64,000 bases of DNA from Adiantum capillus-veneris (GCA_014529385.2 CM043968.1:24306513-24370512), one strand, 5' to 3'. Counted from the first letter of the stretch, positions 45,901 through 57,884 are shown. Notes: generated from the letters alone by a model not told the origin. Numbers and translations are program-made.

Positions 45901-47943
45901 ATACAAAGTGAGCTTATACAATCCACGACACAAAAGGCCAGATGCAACAATTTCATCACCAAAACTGAGATCATGAACTATACATCTGTCATCCACAAAT
46001 TTGACTATAAGTCCAAGTCTAGCAAGTGTGGATACAGACAAGAGATTCTTCTTGATCCCAGGTACATAAAGTGCATCAACAAGTGTGAAGGAACTGCCAT
46101 TTGCATCTGTAAGCACAATCTTTCCAACTCCCTGAACCGGATAAGAGGCATTGTTGGCACAAGTGACTGAATTCCCATGAGGGACATACTCGAGAGAGAT
46201 GAACAATTCACGATGTGAGGTAATGTGCTTTGTGGCACCACTATCGAAATACCACACATGTGAATCTGCAGCAACTGACAAGCATGCATCATGGACAGCA
46301 GGATTGTAAGTACACTCTACGCTAAAAGCCCATTCTGCATCAACATCAGCAACACAGTCTCCTTTCACAAAAGACTTAACAATGGCTGCATTTTTAGTGG
46401 AACCAGCATTTGCAGTGGAACCACCCTCTTTCTTCTTAGCCTCTTTGGCCTTCAACTTAGGACACGACTTGATCAAGTGATCATTAGCTTTACAATAATG
46501 GCAATGCATCTTCTTTTTGCCCTTATCATCACCGGAATTTCTAGATGAATTGCTACCAGCAGAAGCATTAGGAACAGAAGTTTTCCACTCGTAGCAGAAC
46601 CATAATAAGTGGCTTCATTGCTGTTACCACCCTTTCTTTGAGAAGCAATAAAAGCCTGTTCAACTGCACACTACCTAGTCCTATTTTTTCTGGAAAGTGA
46701 CTCTTGCAACAGCAATGTGCATAACGCATCAAACTTGACAACTTCAGGATTTCCTTGGGTCATAAGTCTCAAGTACTAGCAAAAAGTCTGGTAAGAATCT
46801 GGTAAGGCATCAAGAACAGTCTGCACAAGGGAACTGTCTGTAATGACTTCACCTACAGAAATAAGTTGCTCATTGATATCCTTGACACCAGTAAGAAAAG
46901 TTTCCATATCATCTTCCTCATGCATAATCTTCGACTCCAGCTCTTTACACAACAAAGCAATTTTAGCCTCATTGCGGCTTGCATAAAGACCTGTTAGAAT
47001 ATCCCAAGTCTATTTTGCAGATTTTGATGAACGGATGTGAGGAACAATGGTGCGCTTCATAGAAAATGCAATCAATGCATGAGCCTGCACATCCTTTACA
47101 TCCCAACGAGCTTGTTCTTCCATAGGCAAAACAACTCTAATAGCAGCAATCCTTGCAGCAAGACCTGCAACATCCTCAACATCGCCTACATCCTCAGAAC
47201 CGAGACGTACATCAATGTCCTACACAATATTCCAAACGCCCTTTGACACAAGAACCTATTGCATCATATAAGCCCACATAGGGTAATTGTCCCCATCCAA
47301 CCTGTCCTCAGCAGCAAACATCTTGAACACATCTATGTTGTTGTTGTCAACCATGGTAAATGCTGCACCTGATGTGAAAACTGCCTGCAAATATGAGGAA
47401 AGGAGCGGGAACAACACGTGCTATATAGCACAAACCGTAGAAGACTATAAGGCACCTGTTATGCAGAAAACGGCACTGACAAAAATTCTGCACAAAATGA
47501 CAAAATTGTTTGTGCAGACCTGCCTGTAGTGGAAACGGAGGCTGAAATGAGCATGAATCGAAAATCTGAGTAGATTAAGATTTACGAGAAGTCCCAAAAA
47601 TTTTGTCGACCTGCGAACGCTTTCCAAAGCTCACCGAAATCGGAGAAAGTGAGCAGGCATGTGTTGGAGCAGCTGGCGACTAAGCCCGAGAGGACGCAAC
47701 CTGCTCTGATACCAATTGTTGGAATTAGGGTTGCAGAGAAACGCACACAGCTTGGAGAAGACGAAGGAAGCTCAAGGCACACAATAGAGAGTGTGTTACT
47801 TAGTGTGCAATAGAAAGATAGATAGCCCTAGAGTGATGGGCGTATATACAATGCTCAGGGGAAAAAAACTCCTAAAGAGGGAAAAACTGTGCCGGCGGTG
47901 CTAGTGTGTTCACACACATCACTACCACATGTATATGGTAACA
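42985..47943 (-). mobile_element. Copia F, complete but decayed
   Basis: LTRs 42985-43147 (163 bp) and 47717-47943 (227 bp); the left one lacks a 64-bp block beginning AGCTCAAGGCACAC. Flanks AAAAC (42980-42984) and ATAAC (47944-47948) are a 4/5-matching duplication. PBS TGGTATCAGAGC (minus) at 47703-47714, polypurine tract CCAGGGGGATT next to the 3' LTR. Same family as the RT fragment at 2779-3500. It interrupts the palindrome-bearing leader of K. Confidence 0.9.
43222..47354 (-). pseudogene. Copia F gag-pol, broken into about ten frames
   Basis: Gag starts at the ATG at 47354 (MVDNNNIDVF) with a capsid-like part and a CHYCKANDHLIKSC knuckle near 46.5 kb. The protease site WYFDSGATKH is at about 46.24 kb. 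Integrase has the HARFGHLN region (about 45.83 kb), the VHSDVCGPM motif, and the PYTPQQNGIAERKNR segment (about 45.42 kb). RT has KARLVAKGYAQQKGIDYEETFAP, LKQSPRAWY and VLYVDDLM (about 44.16 kb). RNase H ends TKALSREKLEAF...GLLPFVD at 43222. Catalytic motifs are mostly intact but frameshifts and stops occur every few hundred bases. Confidence 0.9.
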
Positions 47944-49600
47944 ATAACCCAAATTTTGGCTTGCAAAGACTTCTTTGCATTTTTTTTTGGCAATTTTACA
48001 AGTAATGGGTGGTCATTTGGCTCATACTTGATTTTTGGCATGTAATAGGTGTGTACACATGATAGGTGAGATGATTTGACAATTTCCAAGCAAAACTAAT
48101 GCAAAAGTAAATAATCGTGATTATTTACAACAGTGACAAAAACTTTGTAAAACCTACAAGTTTTGACCTAGACATGTTTCATACACCTAATACAAGTCCT
48201 AAATTGAATTTGGTCAAGTTTGGTTATGCCGGCATCACTTGTGCTCTGCTGACTCTGAAATCACCGCTTTTTGTGACTACACTTCCTGTTGGGTTGGTCG
48301 GTCAACTTCTAGGCTTTGGACTTGTCCGCAACATAGTCGTGAAGCAACCTGTCCAATTCTGGCTCATTTGGAGTCAGTTTGGCCTCGTATGTCGAATTTG
48401 ACACTTTGTAACCTTCGAGCCGTTTTTCGATGTTCAAGGGCTTTGCTTGATGGATTTCACCAAACCAATCATATACAGTGTATATGGACCTCATAAGCAA
48501 GCCATCTGTGGAGTCGGGTGGGAATTCTGGCATTTTCCAAAAACCAAACTTTTCTAATGGGGACGCCCTTGACCCCAGCCGAATGGTCATATGATGGTAT
48601 AGAAAGGTTCTACTATGTTAGGGCATGCTATGGTTCAAATCCCATCTGATTTGGTCAAGCTGGCAGGCCGCTATGGTCAGTTTTAGGTCGTAGGTCTTCG
48701 TGCACTGCTCGATTTCTAGGGTTTTTTCTAGGGCTTTAGACTAGTTACCGGCCGTACAAAATGGATCATTGTCGAGTAAAGAACTTACCCCTCATGTCTC
48801 GTGTGAGATGGCGCTGAAAATGGTCAACTGTGGGCTCCGGAAAAGTCACGCGAAAGAGGCCGAAATCTCTCGCTACGAAGGCTCCAAGTGAAAATGAGGT
48901 GGTTTTAGCCTACCTTGGATATCTATACCCGGACTTCCCGAACCAAATTTCCCTAAATTCCTCCGTTAGTCCTACTAGGCCGTGAAATCTACGTTAGACT
49001 CAAAAATTTCCCTAATCGGATTCCTATAGCTCATTCTGTTACAAAAGTAGGCCTATCCGCCTAATTTAGGCTTCCTGCTTCCATCTTTTGATTCAATTGA
49101 AAATTTTTATGCTTGTCCGCCTTTTATTTCTAATCACCATCTTGTCTTCCATTTTTCCATCTGAGCTTCCCTACTATTTATTATTAATTTTTGACCTGTT
49201 TATTTGGAAAAAATCAAAGAAAATAGCAAAATGCTCTAAAAAAGTAAAGTAAAAATCCAATAATTAAGAAAATCCCTTGAAAAACACAACTTATTGTTTT
49301 TTTTTGGGTTTTTCTATTTTTATGCCTCATTATCAACAAAAATGATGAAATATACCCAAAAAATGACTATTTTTGATGATTTTCTGATAGTATATACACT
49401 ATTTACACTCATCGAGAAGTTATTATCTATGAATTTTCCCTTGATGATGAATTATAAGGGCATTATTAGGTAATTTTGCAAAAAATCACACGTCAACATC
49501 AAAATTTTTCCTCCCTCTTCAAACATTGCCCTTGATTACTTAGTACTTAGTACTTAGTGCCCTTCCACCCCTCCTAGATGGCGTACTCCAGGACGACTGT
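47944..49600 (-). other. K copy 2 leader, part 2, and unassigned sequence
   Basis: Non-coding. The third K palindrome is at 48107-48128 (GTAAATAATCG half, one central mismatch). Beyond about 48.2 kb there are no further copies. A 5' LTR of K is not found here, so the element is probably truncated between 48.2 and 49.6 kb. Long AT-rich runs lie at 49.1-49.5 kb. Confidence 0.5.
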
Positions 49601-49852
49601 GTGCATGGGTTGAACAATCGTGTCTATGCATAGCCATGGTTGGATCTACCATGATATGAAGATCAATGCAATTCAAACCAATATACTGTGCAAGAGCTCG
49701 TCTTGAGTAATTGACTCAAGGGTTTTCGATGTCGAGGTTTGTTGCTGATGTCTTCCAAAGAGCAAGTCTTGTAGCTTGTGTGCTCTCTTTTTTATTGTAC
49801 CATCAGGATGCTTTAGCACACTGATTGATTGAGCTGTTGGTAGCACTTTCGA

Positions 49853-50271
49853 CTATTGTCGAGCTTTTTCTCGCCATTGGTAGCTTGGTCGGTTTGGTGC
49901 TGCATGGTGTGGTGGAGTCTTTTGAGACTTAACTCCCCATTGCTTGATTGGTTTTACGGTTTGTGGAGAAGATAAGTGCTCCTTTTTCTTCCAAACCATT
50001 TCCATGTTAGGTTCCTTGCTTAGAGATGCTCGTCTCTGTGTTTTAATCCTTGGAACCTTCTTGTGTTTTGTCGGCGGCGGTGAAGTTTTAGGCACCCAGA
50101 TTTGAATTGGTTTATCCTTAAGCTGTGCTTTTGGTACCCAAATTTGCCTGATTCCTTGCATGCTACATGTAGCATTTGATTGTTGAGGGGATGGAGAAGA
50201 TTGACTACTTCGTGGTTTGGTCGGCTGATTGCTTCTTTTCCATTCCTCTTTGCTTGGTGCAATTGGAACAA
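49853..50271 (-). pseudogene. WVPK-motif remnant, third locus
   Basis: Two frames on the minus strand with RQIWVPKAQLKDKPIQIWVPK and a basic, Pro/Lys/Gln-rich tail (PSYQWREKARQ). Same flavour as the WVPK ORFs at 6519 and 33507 but without the GYY part. It abuts the truncated 3' LTR of gypsy T at about 50272. The 49.6-49.85 kb flank is non-coding. Confidence 0.45.
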
Positions 50272-50599
50272 TGAAATTAAGCTATTGACAACAGTTGAGG
50301 ACCGGATTTACATGGAGCCGGTCCCACCTCCAAAAGGCTTTGTATTATAGGTTTCTCCCATCAAGAGAGATATTCTACAATAAAATTCTTTGTGTTCCTT
50401 CAATACTGGCTAGTGCAATGAAGATGGAAGCTTCAAGCACTAATCAAAACACTTATAAAAAACAACATCAATTCCCTCACAGTCTCAAACCCACGACCTC
50501 ACACACCTTCGAAGATGGTGAGAGCTAGCGGGGTATGAGAGTACATTGAGAGGAAGAAGGAGTAGTATTACGAGAAAGATTTACATGTCCTCACATAAT

Positions 50600-51501
50600 C
50601 ACTCATATTAGCAGAGATTAGTAATTAGCATGATAGAGGAGATGAGCATGCATTGAAACTTGGCTCTTGGTTGGATTTGCATCACAAAGCCAAGAGTTGT
50701 TCGTGTAGGCCTCCCTTCTCACAATCTTGGAGTAGGTGATAAGCTTTCCATTAAAGCTTGAGAAGGAGAGAGAGAGAGAGTCTTCTTGCTTCACACATGA
50801 GCCATCCATTTGCGGGTGATAGGCCAAAGAGAAGTTTAGCATTGTTCCTAAATTCTCAAAGAGACCCCTCTAGAAATTACTGGTCATTCTAGAATCTCTA
50901 TTCGGCATTATGGACATTGGCAATCCATGGTACTTGAAAATTTGTGAAATGAAGAGGGTTGCCATTTGATGGGCTTTGATAGTCTTTTTGACAGGTATAA
51001 AATGAGCTTGTTTACTAAACCTGTCTACTATCGTCCATATTCCCATATTCCCATGGATAGACTTAGGCAATCCAAAGATAAAATCCATGGATATGCTCTC
51101 CCATGTGGTGAATTAGGGATTGGAAAAGGTTGAAGCAATCCAGGTTGCTTCCCTCTATCAAACTTCGTCTTTTGGCATACCACACATTTAGAAACATACT
51201 CTTGTATGTTTTCTTTCATGGTAGGCCAATAGAAATACATTTCAATCCCTTTTAGGGTAGATTGAATCCCTCTATGCCCTGCATAAGGAGGATCATGATA
51301 TTCATACATTACTTTCTCACGTAGTGAGTTAGTAACACATAGTCTATTGCCGTAGAGAAGATAACCATCTTGTAAAGTAAATGGTTCCTCTTTCTTCCCT
51401 AGTGCAAGGGCTAAAATCACATCTCTAAAATTGGGATCAATAGCATACTCATCTATCATAGAAGATAGATCATTTTGAGTTGCTATGTAAACCACATTCA
51501 C
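50600..51501 (-). pseudogene. Gypsy T integrase
   Basis: HHCC zinc domain (HEYHDPPYAGHRG...KCVVCQKTK, about 51.17-51.32 kb), then the core start MDFIFGLPKS, the VDRFSKQAHFIP segment and RDSRMTSNF. The second core Asp (usually SDRD) appears as N. The SLAYHPQMDG segment near 50.8 kb lacks the expected Glu. Frames are shifted at about 51.05 and 50.85 kb. Dead integrase. Confidence 0.8.
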
Positions 51502-53137
51502 TCTCGACCGTCTTGAGAGTCATCGGCTACTTGATTATGCTTGCCAACAATGTGAGCAATATGAAAATGAAATTGCAAAAGAAATTTTTCCCACCTCATT
51601 TGTATGTAGGAAAACTTGGTCTGTGTCATGAAGTACTTAAGTCTTTGGTGATCCGTTCGCAGAATGAAAGGAGTCCACAGTAAATAGTGCTTCCATGAGT
51701 CTAAGGCATGTATAACTGCGAGGAGTTCCTTTTCATATATGCCTAGAGCTTGCTCAACAGGGTCAAGCCTTTGACTTTCATAGGCTATGGCGTGCCCTTC
51801 TTGGAGCAAAACAGCTCTAAGGCAATCACCACAAGTGCCACATTGGACCTCAAATGGCTTTGAGAGATCCGACAGTGTAAGCACAAGTTGAGAGATAAGC
51901 TTTTTGAAAGCATTGTTCTCCTTGGCAAACCATGTATACCTAACGTTTTTCTTTGTTAGGTCATGTATTGGTCGTGCAATTTGTGAGAAGTTTTCTATGA
52001 AGCGTCTATAGTATGCACACATACCTATAAATCTTCTTAGTTCATGAAGATTCCTTGGTTTAGGCCATCCTTTTATTACCTCTAACTTTGATGGGTCCAT
52101 TTGGATGCCATCTTGAGAGACAATGTGACCTAAATACTGAATCTCTTGTAATTTTTCTTTCGATTAACATAAAGTTTATTCTCTCTTAAGACTTGAAATA
52201 TTACCTGGAGGTGTTTCTTGTGTCAGTCTAGTGAATTAGAGTCAATGATGATATCATCAAAGAACACTCTAGTAAGGGTTCGGTGAGGCTTGAATAGCTT
52301 CTCCATCAAGCGATTGAATGTGGTTGGTGCATTGCTCAAGTCAAAAGGCATGACAATGTATTCGTAAAGACCAAACGTAGTGCAAAATGCGGTCTTTACA
52401 ATGTCTTGATCAACTATCCTTATTTGATCGTAGCCACTTTTTAGGTCAATGCTACTGAAGTAGGTCGACCCTTGTAGCTTATCAAATAGGTCTTCTACCT
52501 ATGGAACGGGAAAGCTACTTTTGATAGTGATCCTATTTAGTGCTCTATAGTTGACACACATACGATATGTGCCATATTTATTTTGCACTAGTAACACAGG
52601 TGAGCAAAATGGAGATGAGCTAGGCCTAACCATGCCCTTCTCAACTAACTCACACACTTGCCGCGTTATCTCCTCTTGTTGAGCTTGAGAAACTCCATAC
52701 GGAGGTTTATTAGGCGGTGAACTTCTTGGAAGAATTTCAATTGCATGGTCATCATTGCCTCGTTTAGTAGGTAGTTCACAAGGGATGTCGTCAATAAAGA
52801 CCTCTTGAAACCCCTTGAGAAAATTGGATAACTCTAATTCCTTGTGATTGTTTATATTTTGTTTTGCTAAAGCATTAGGTTCATTTTGAGAATCTTTAAC
52901 AAAAATCATGTACATAGAAATAGAGCTCTTTATTGACTTATTGAAAGCTTGCATATGTACAATGGGTATGGTGTCACCCATTTCCTTAGCATCTATGTAC
53001 ATATATTTTTCCCTGTACTTGAAGTAGATTTTCCTTTCAGGGACTTTAACATTGGAAGCCATGCAATCAAACCATGGTGCCCCTAGGATTACATCCTCAT
53101 GTTTGAGAGGAGAGATAAAGAAGTCCTCTTTGTCCAC
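51498..53137 (-). pseudogene. Gypsy T reverse transcriptase and RNase H
   Basis: RT begins with EKGMVRPSSSPFCSPVLLVQNKYGTYRMCVNYR-type text at about 52.55-52.66 kb. The catalytic box reads FFDDIII near 52.25 kb. The thumb/connection and RNase H follow (FIGMCAYYRRFI, YEKELLAVIHAL, LRTDHQRLKYF) to 51498. Stops at about 52.5 and 52.15 kb break the frame. Confidence 0.85.
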
Positions 53138-54928
53138 ATAGCTTTGACATGGAGCCTCAATTTTCGGATTAAGGGAGTGACTGAAGCTTCTTGCCCCTTG
53201 AAAGCACCATCTGCGGGTAGGACATCTCCCATCTCATAGGCTTGGATGCCTAGCTTGGTGGCCAACTCTGTGGATATGGAATTGTGAGAAGAGCCAGGGT
53301 CAAAGAGAATCAAAGCATCACGTTCTCTTACCTTTCCCCAAGCATGGCATAGAGGAGATCCTTTGTGGTGAGCTTCCTCTTCTTGCATTTCAACCAAGGC
53401 AACTCTAGGAGGCTCATGGCGTGTGTTCTTTTGGGTACAAGCATGGTATGCATGTCCTTGCTCGCCGCACTTGAAACAACGGTTATCCTTGCGATAACGC
53501 TCAAGCTCTTCAGGAGAGAGTTTATTTTTTCCTTTGTAAACTCCCTTCTCCTTAGATTTGTTGTTATTGGAATTCCCCTTAGGAGCCTTTTGGACATTGT
53601 CCTTCCCCTTAGGCTCATTGGAACCCTTGTTTTCCGTAGGCTTATGATTTCTCTTAGCCCCTATTTGGAAATTGATTTGAAAAGCCACCATAGTATGGTG
53701 TATAAACGTGGATATGGTCCGTGGCCTTTGGGAGTTGACACACTCTGCCATTTCTTCAGTTAAGCCCGCACAAAATTGTTGTTTTTTCTCTCCAAAATCC
53801 ATCTTTTTGAATACAATGGCTTTGAGATGTAAGTCCCAAAGCTTATCTACATATTTATGAATGGATTCGTAGGGAGAGAGCTTCAAGATTCACCATTCGG
53901 TGAGTACTTTGTCTTTTGCATCTGTGGCCAAAAACTGCTTCATAATGGAAGCTCTTAAAGCTTTCCATGTTTGTGGAGCTTCACCATTTTCCCATAGACA
54001 AGACCACTATTGCTTGGTGGACTTTTGAAAGTGCATAGCTCCATGGTGTAGCTTAGAGGACTCTGTGAAGCCCTCATCTCCAAACGCCTCATCGAATTGT
54101 TGGATAAAAGCCAAGACTTTGTCTGTAGCACCAAAGGTGCCATCGTAGGTAAGGAAAGAGATGCTCTTTCCTCCCTCTTTGAACTTCTTGAGCTTAGATG
54201 ACCTCTTCCACGCGGCATAGGATTTCCTATGGCCTCTTCTTTTTGATGGTTCAAAAGTTGCACCATCGCTTTCTTCAGAAGATGAACAATTTGAGGAAGA
54301 TGGAGAAGAGGGTGACCTCTTTCTCGCCTTTTTCTTGCCTTGATCTTCTTTGTCTACACTATCACTTTCAAAAGAGGAAGAGGATGAAGAATATGGAGAA
54401 GAGGGTGTCCTCTTTCTCACCTTTTTCTTCTCTTGCTTTTTGTCATCCATCTTTGAATTATGATTTGGAGAAGTGTGCGATGTTCTTCTCTGTTTAGGAG
54501 GTGTTGGGAGAGCATGTAGCCCTCCAGGCTTCGTGGAGCCATCTCCATCGAGGTGGCAAGAGACTCACTTCTTTCTTGTTCCTTCAGTGGGGGTCTTGAA
54601 TTCTCCTTTGGGAATGAGATGCGTCATCAAGAAGCAAATTTTTGAGCCCTTCGTATGGATCCTCTTCTTCTTCCCAAATCGGAGAGGCCTCTTTTGGGAG
54701 TCTCACAAGGAGGCTTCCTAGGTACTCTCTTGTCATGGTGGGGATCTTGGAGAATCCCATGAGCACAAAGCTGCCGTTGCACTTCACTTTGGAGGGATGG
54801 ATTGCCCGTGGATTGTTAAGCCTAGAAACAAGGTATTTAACAAGCACAGGAGTATCGTTAGTAGCCTGCTCATTAGCAAAATCAAAGTTATCAACATTAA
54901 TTTCACTCTCTTTACTATTGTCATCCAT
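53089..54928 (-). pseudogene. Gypsy T gag and protease
   Basis: Gag starts MDDNSKESEINVDNF at 54928. A Ser/Lys/Asp-rich linker with two similar KKxRKRxPSSP repeats follows at 54.2-54.45 kb, then the capsid part (53.76-53.9 kb: PYESIHKYVDKLWDLHLKA). A perfect knuckle CFKCGEQGHAYHAC lies at about 53.45-53.5 kb. The protease site reads LFDPGSSHNSIS (DPG in place of DSG). Frameshifts at about 54.5 and 53.9 kb. Confidence 0.8.
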
Positions 54929-55747
54929 TCTAACAACTTTTAGGTGTAAACTTTTTTAGATGTACTTTGGCACTTCAAGACCTAGTTGATACTCCTCTTT
55001 AGCCCTTTAGAAAAGCACTCAAGCTATTGTACCCGTGGCTCGACTACCATTAATTGCAAGGAATAGAAGAGAGGGTCGTTAACACCAAAATAGCACCGGC
55101 TCCTATAAAGCTTCTAATTGCTCAATAGTGGTTAATCCATAGGCAAAATCCCCGTAGGACTCCACTATTAAGACCATAGCTCTCGACGATGATGCCCCGT
55201 TATCTGCACAAAGGCAGGCGCACTGCAAGGCTGAAAAATCCCTATTCTACTTACTCAATTGCAATTAATAATACCAACCATTTATAGCTAGCTTGTGGAC
55301 CTCCCTTCTTGAGCAAGAAAAGAGAAACCTTGTTCTCTAATACCAATGTAACATTTAATGAACTGGTACCTTGTGTGTAGCGGAAAATAGCATGAACATA
55401 GTGAGCATTTCATTAGAATAGATTCCTAATGAGCATAACAAGAGTGCTTGGGTGGAGAGAGAAAAAAAAAGCATAACACCTAGTTAGATAGCATGAAAAA
55501 TACTTCAAAAGAGAGAGAAATTAAGCTATTGACTGCACTTGAGGACCGGATTTACATGGAGCCGGTCCCACCTCCAAAAGGCTTTGTATTATAGGTTTCT
55601 CCCATCAAGAGAGATATTTTACAATACAATTCTTTGTGTTCCTTCAATACTAGCTAGTGCAATGAAGATGGAAGCTTCAAGCACTAAGCAAAACACTTAT
55701 AAAACACAACATCAATTACCTCACGGTCTCAGACCCACGACCTCACA

Positions 55748-56290
55748 CGCCCTTGTGGCCACCCCCTTTTTGGCATTTTTGGCCTTGTTTGCACTTTTGG
55801 ACCCCAAAAATGGTGGGATAAAGCTAAATTTAACTGTTAATGCACATGATCACTCACTTCCACTTAACTTAATACATTAAGAAGCCAAAAAGGCAAATCA
55901 TTTTGGGGACAATATACAAATCATCCAAGTAAAAAGAAGTAGAATTTACACTATACTGCTGCATTAACTTCTACTTTCACTAAATATTAACATTTTTTGG
56001 TGTCCTAGAGGGCATACAAGGCCAAAAAAGTCCAAAAAGGGGGTGTCCACAAGGGCGCACAGATGGGCTAAATAGGACTTCTGTTTGGCCCATCTGCACG
56101 CCCTTGTGGCCATCCCGTTTTTGGCTTTTCTTGGCCTTGTATGCCCTCTAGGATACCAGTAAATGTTAATATTTAGTTTAAATTTAATTGTTCATGCACA
56201 GAATCACTTAACTTAGAACACATGAAGAAGCAAAAAAGGCAAATGAATTTGGAGACAGTACATTCAAAACTCTCAATCATTTTGTCATTG
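55748..56290. repeat. Fold-back repeat: direct repeats around an inverted copy
   Basis: A segment starting GCCCTTGTGGCCA followed by TTTTTGGC..TTGGCCTTGT occurs at 55748 and again at about 56100. Between them, about 55985-56075 carries its inverted copy, so 55985-56180 folds into a hairpin with arms of about 85-90 bp and a loop of about 20 bp. Downstream text (AATTTAACTGTTAATGCAC... against AATTTAATTGTTCATGCAC...) is also duplicated directly. No terminal duplication was found. It could be a MITE-like or small-RNA-producing hairpin. Confidence 0.8.
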
Positions 56291-56349
56291 CAAAATCATC
56301 TGAGTACAAAAGCAGGGTGTGCAATACAAATAGGAAATTGTGACTTTGG

Positions 56350-57242
56350 CTAATGCTCAAAGTCCCACCGCAATCAGCATGCAAGCTGCATGTCCTTGGT
56401 TGTATTTTCACTCTCTTTGCATGTATTACACATAGGTTGGTATCTTCCAACACGGAGATGATGTGAGCCTCTGCAGCTTCTTGAATAGCCTCCAGGGCCA
56501 TTGCTTGCATTCTATATTGATCGCCATAGCTTTGGAGCACCTCATTCACCGTGCGAGCAAAGGGGGCTTGTCAAATTAGAATCTCGGTTGTCTTCTAGTA
56601 GTCTTGGATTTTTGCAAATGCGCTTGCTATTTTACGACGCCATTGAGGTTGTCTAGGGGGAACTTTCACATTTTCTAGTGGGTGGCATTTGGGCTTCTCA
56701 AAAATTTTAGATTTGTGTCTGTTTATATGCTTTGGCGTTGGATCTTTTGCCTCTTCTAACTCATCCTCACCCTTGCCTCCCGATCTTGTGTTGTGGGAAG
56801 AGCTCCCTAGCCATGGGACAGGGTCTTCCCCCCACTAGCACCCGATGTGTGTGGTGTATATGTGCACGCTGCCATAGTGGATCTATCTCTGATTCATTAT
56901 CTGTATGGACTACCCAAACTCTGGATGGTTATGTTGCAATTGGTGGCGCGACAACTGATCCATCTCAGACTCCGATGTTTGACGGACCTCCTCTTCTTTC
57001 CAGCACTCGGCGCATTGCTTAACTCTACGTCATGGTGTTTGTTGTTGTGCACGTGATAAATCTTCTGCCCTCGATGACTCTTGGGCCCGACTACCATGTC
57101 CACTGCTTGAAGAGTGCCTAGAACGGCTAGGTGTTTGCGGCCGTTTTCTTGTTCCTTTAATCCACACTGGCTTCTCACATCCTTGGAGGGTGTTTTTGTT
57201 GGCAGGCGGATGCTCTTTGGCGGTTTGTTTGGTGCGCGCCAT
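56350..57242 (-). pseudogene. Divergent long-tailed histone H3 variant (CENH3-like), pseudogene
   Basis: The minus frame starts MARTKQTAKEHPPANK, keeping the H3 tail ARTKQTA. A divergent tail of about 190 residues follows, then a histone fold: QWRRKIASAFAKIQDY (alpha-N), KTTEILI, APFARTVNEVLQSY (alpha-1), loop 1 of canonical H3 length, and ALEAIQEAAEAH...LEDTNLCVIHAKRV (alpha-2). After a one-base frameshift near 56400 comes TKDMQLAC (alpha-3 region), ending FEH. Known H3 is about 136 aa and plant CENH3 about 150-180; this would be about 297. Six in-frame stops before the frameshift (for example 57030, 56595, 56571) are TGA or TAG where CGA or CAG would fit. No intron is needed to read it. CENH3 is favoured by the odd tail, but loop 1 lacks the usual CENH3 insertion. 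Confidence 0.75.
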
Positions 57243-57884
57243 TGGGTATGGTAAGAGCTCACCTATGCTAAAGAAATAAGTGGTTTATGAATGGATCCAA
57301 TATTTGTAAGGACCCATTTTAAAAGATCCCAATTTAAAAGGAACCTGTTCACACTAATTTTTACAAAAAACTATTATTTTTAAAAAGGGTGCAACAAACT
57401 TTATTAAAAAAATATGTAAAGAAGAGTTGGACCATGTGTTCACGTGTAGTCATTCGCACAAAATCCACTTTGACCCTTCTCACACTTTACATTGGCACCA
57501 TGCAGCATGCTTGGCAGGGCCTTGTGACATTTTCCACTTGATGTTGTTCCCTTGACTACTCAATTTGTGTAGCTCCCTAGCAATCTTGGATTGTCACGTA
57601 CGCTCCATTGTGAGCTTACGGGCAAATGTCGTGCAATAAAATCAGTTGAACATCTCCTCCAAATAATTGGATTGCACCATACCACCACCATGTCGAGTAT
57701 TTTTAAAGTACACCCCCCTTGCTCAATAATGGGACTTCTCCATGCCTTAGTGCTAAAAATCTCAAGCGAACCATATTTGTGCATAGAAAATGCACCATGC
57801 ACAAACAAGATATGTTGTTCACATGAGAAAACGATGCACATTAATTAATGAAAACAATCTCTTGTAATAAGTTCACTACGTTAC
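57243..57884. other. Non-coding stretch upstream of the H3-like pseudogene
   Basis: AT-rich, no promoter box that I trust and no coding frame that aligns with anything else in the window. Confidence 0.4.

Larger units (their letters stand above)
50274..55747 (-). mobile_element. Gypsy T, decayed Ty3/gypsy element
   Basis: 5' LTR 55347-55747 (401 bp, TGTAACATTT...CCTCACA on plus) and truncated 3' LTR 50274-50503. A degenerate PBS TGGTATTAGAGAAC (minus) is at 55332-55345. Gag, protease, RT, RNase H and integrase occur in that order between, all with frameshifts. A second family member in opposite orientation lies at 59-61 kb, with a perfect TGGTATCAGAGC at the equivalent site. Confidence 0.85.

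Noticed and set aside
48117-48590. Frames of 85-94 aa in 48.1-48.6 kb
   Set aside because: They overlap on both strands in leader-like sequence and match nothing else in the window.
56732-57056. Plus-strand frames of 96 and 69 aa opposite the H3-like pseudogene
   Set aside because: They are antisense shadows of the minus-strand frame that carries the H3 tail and fold.
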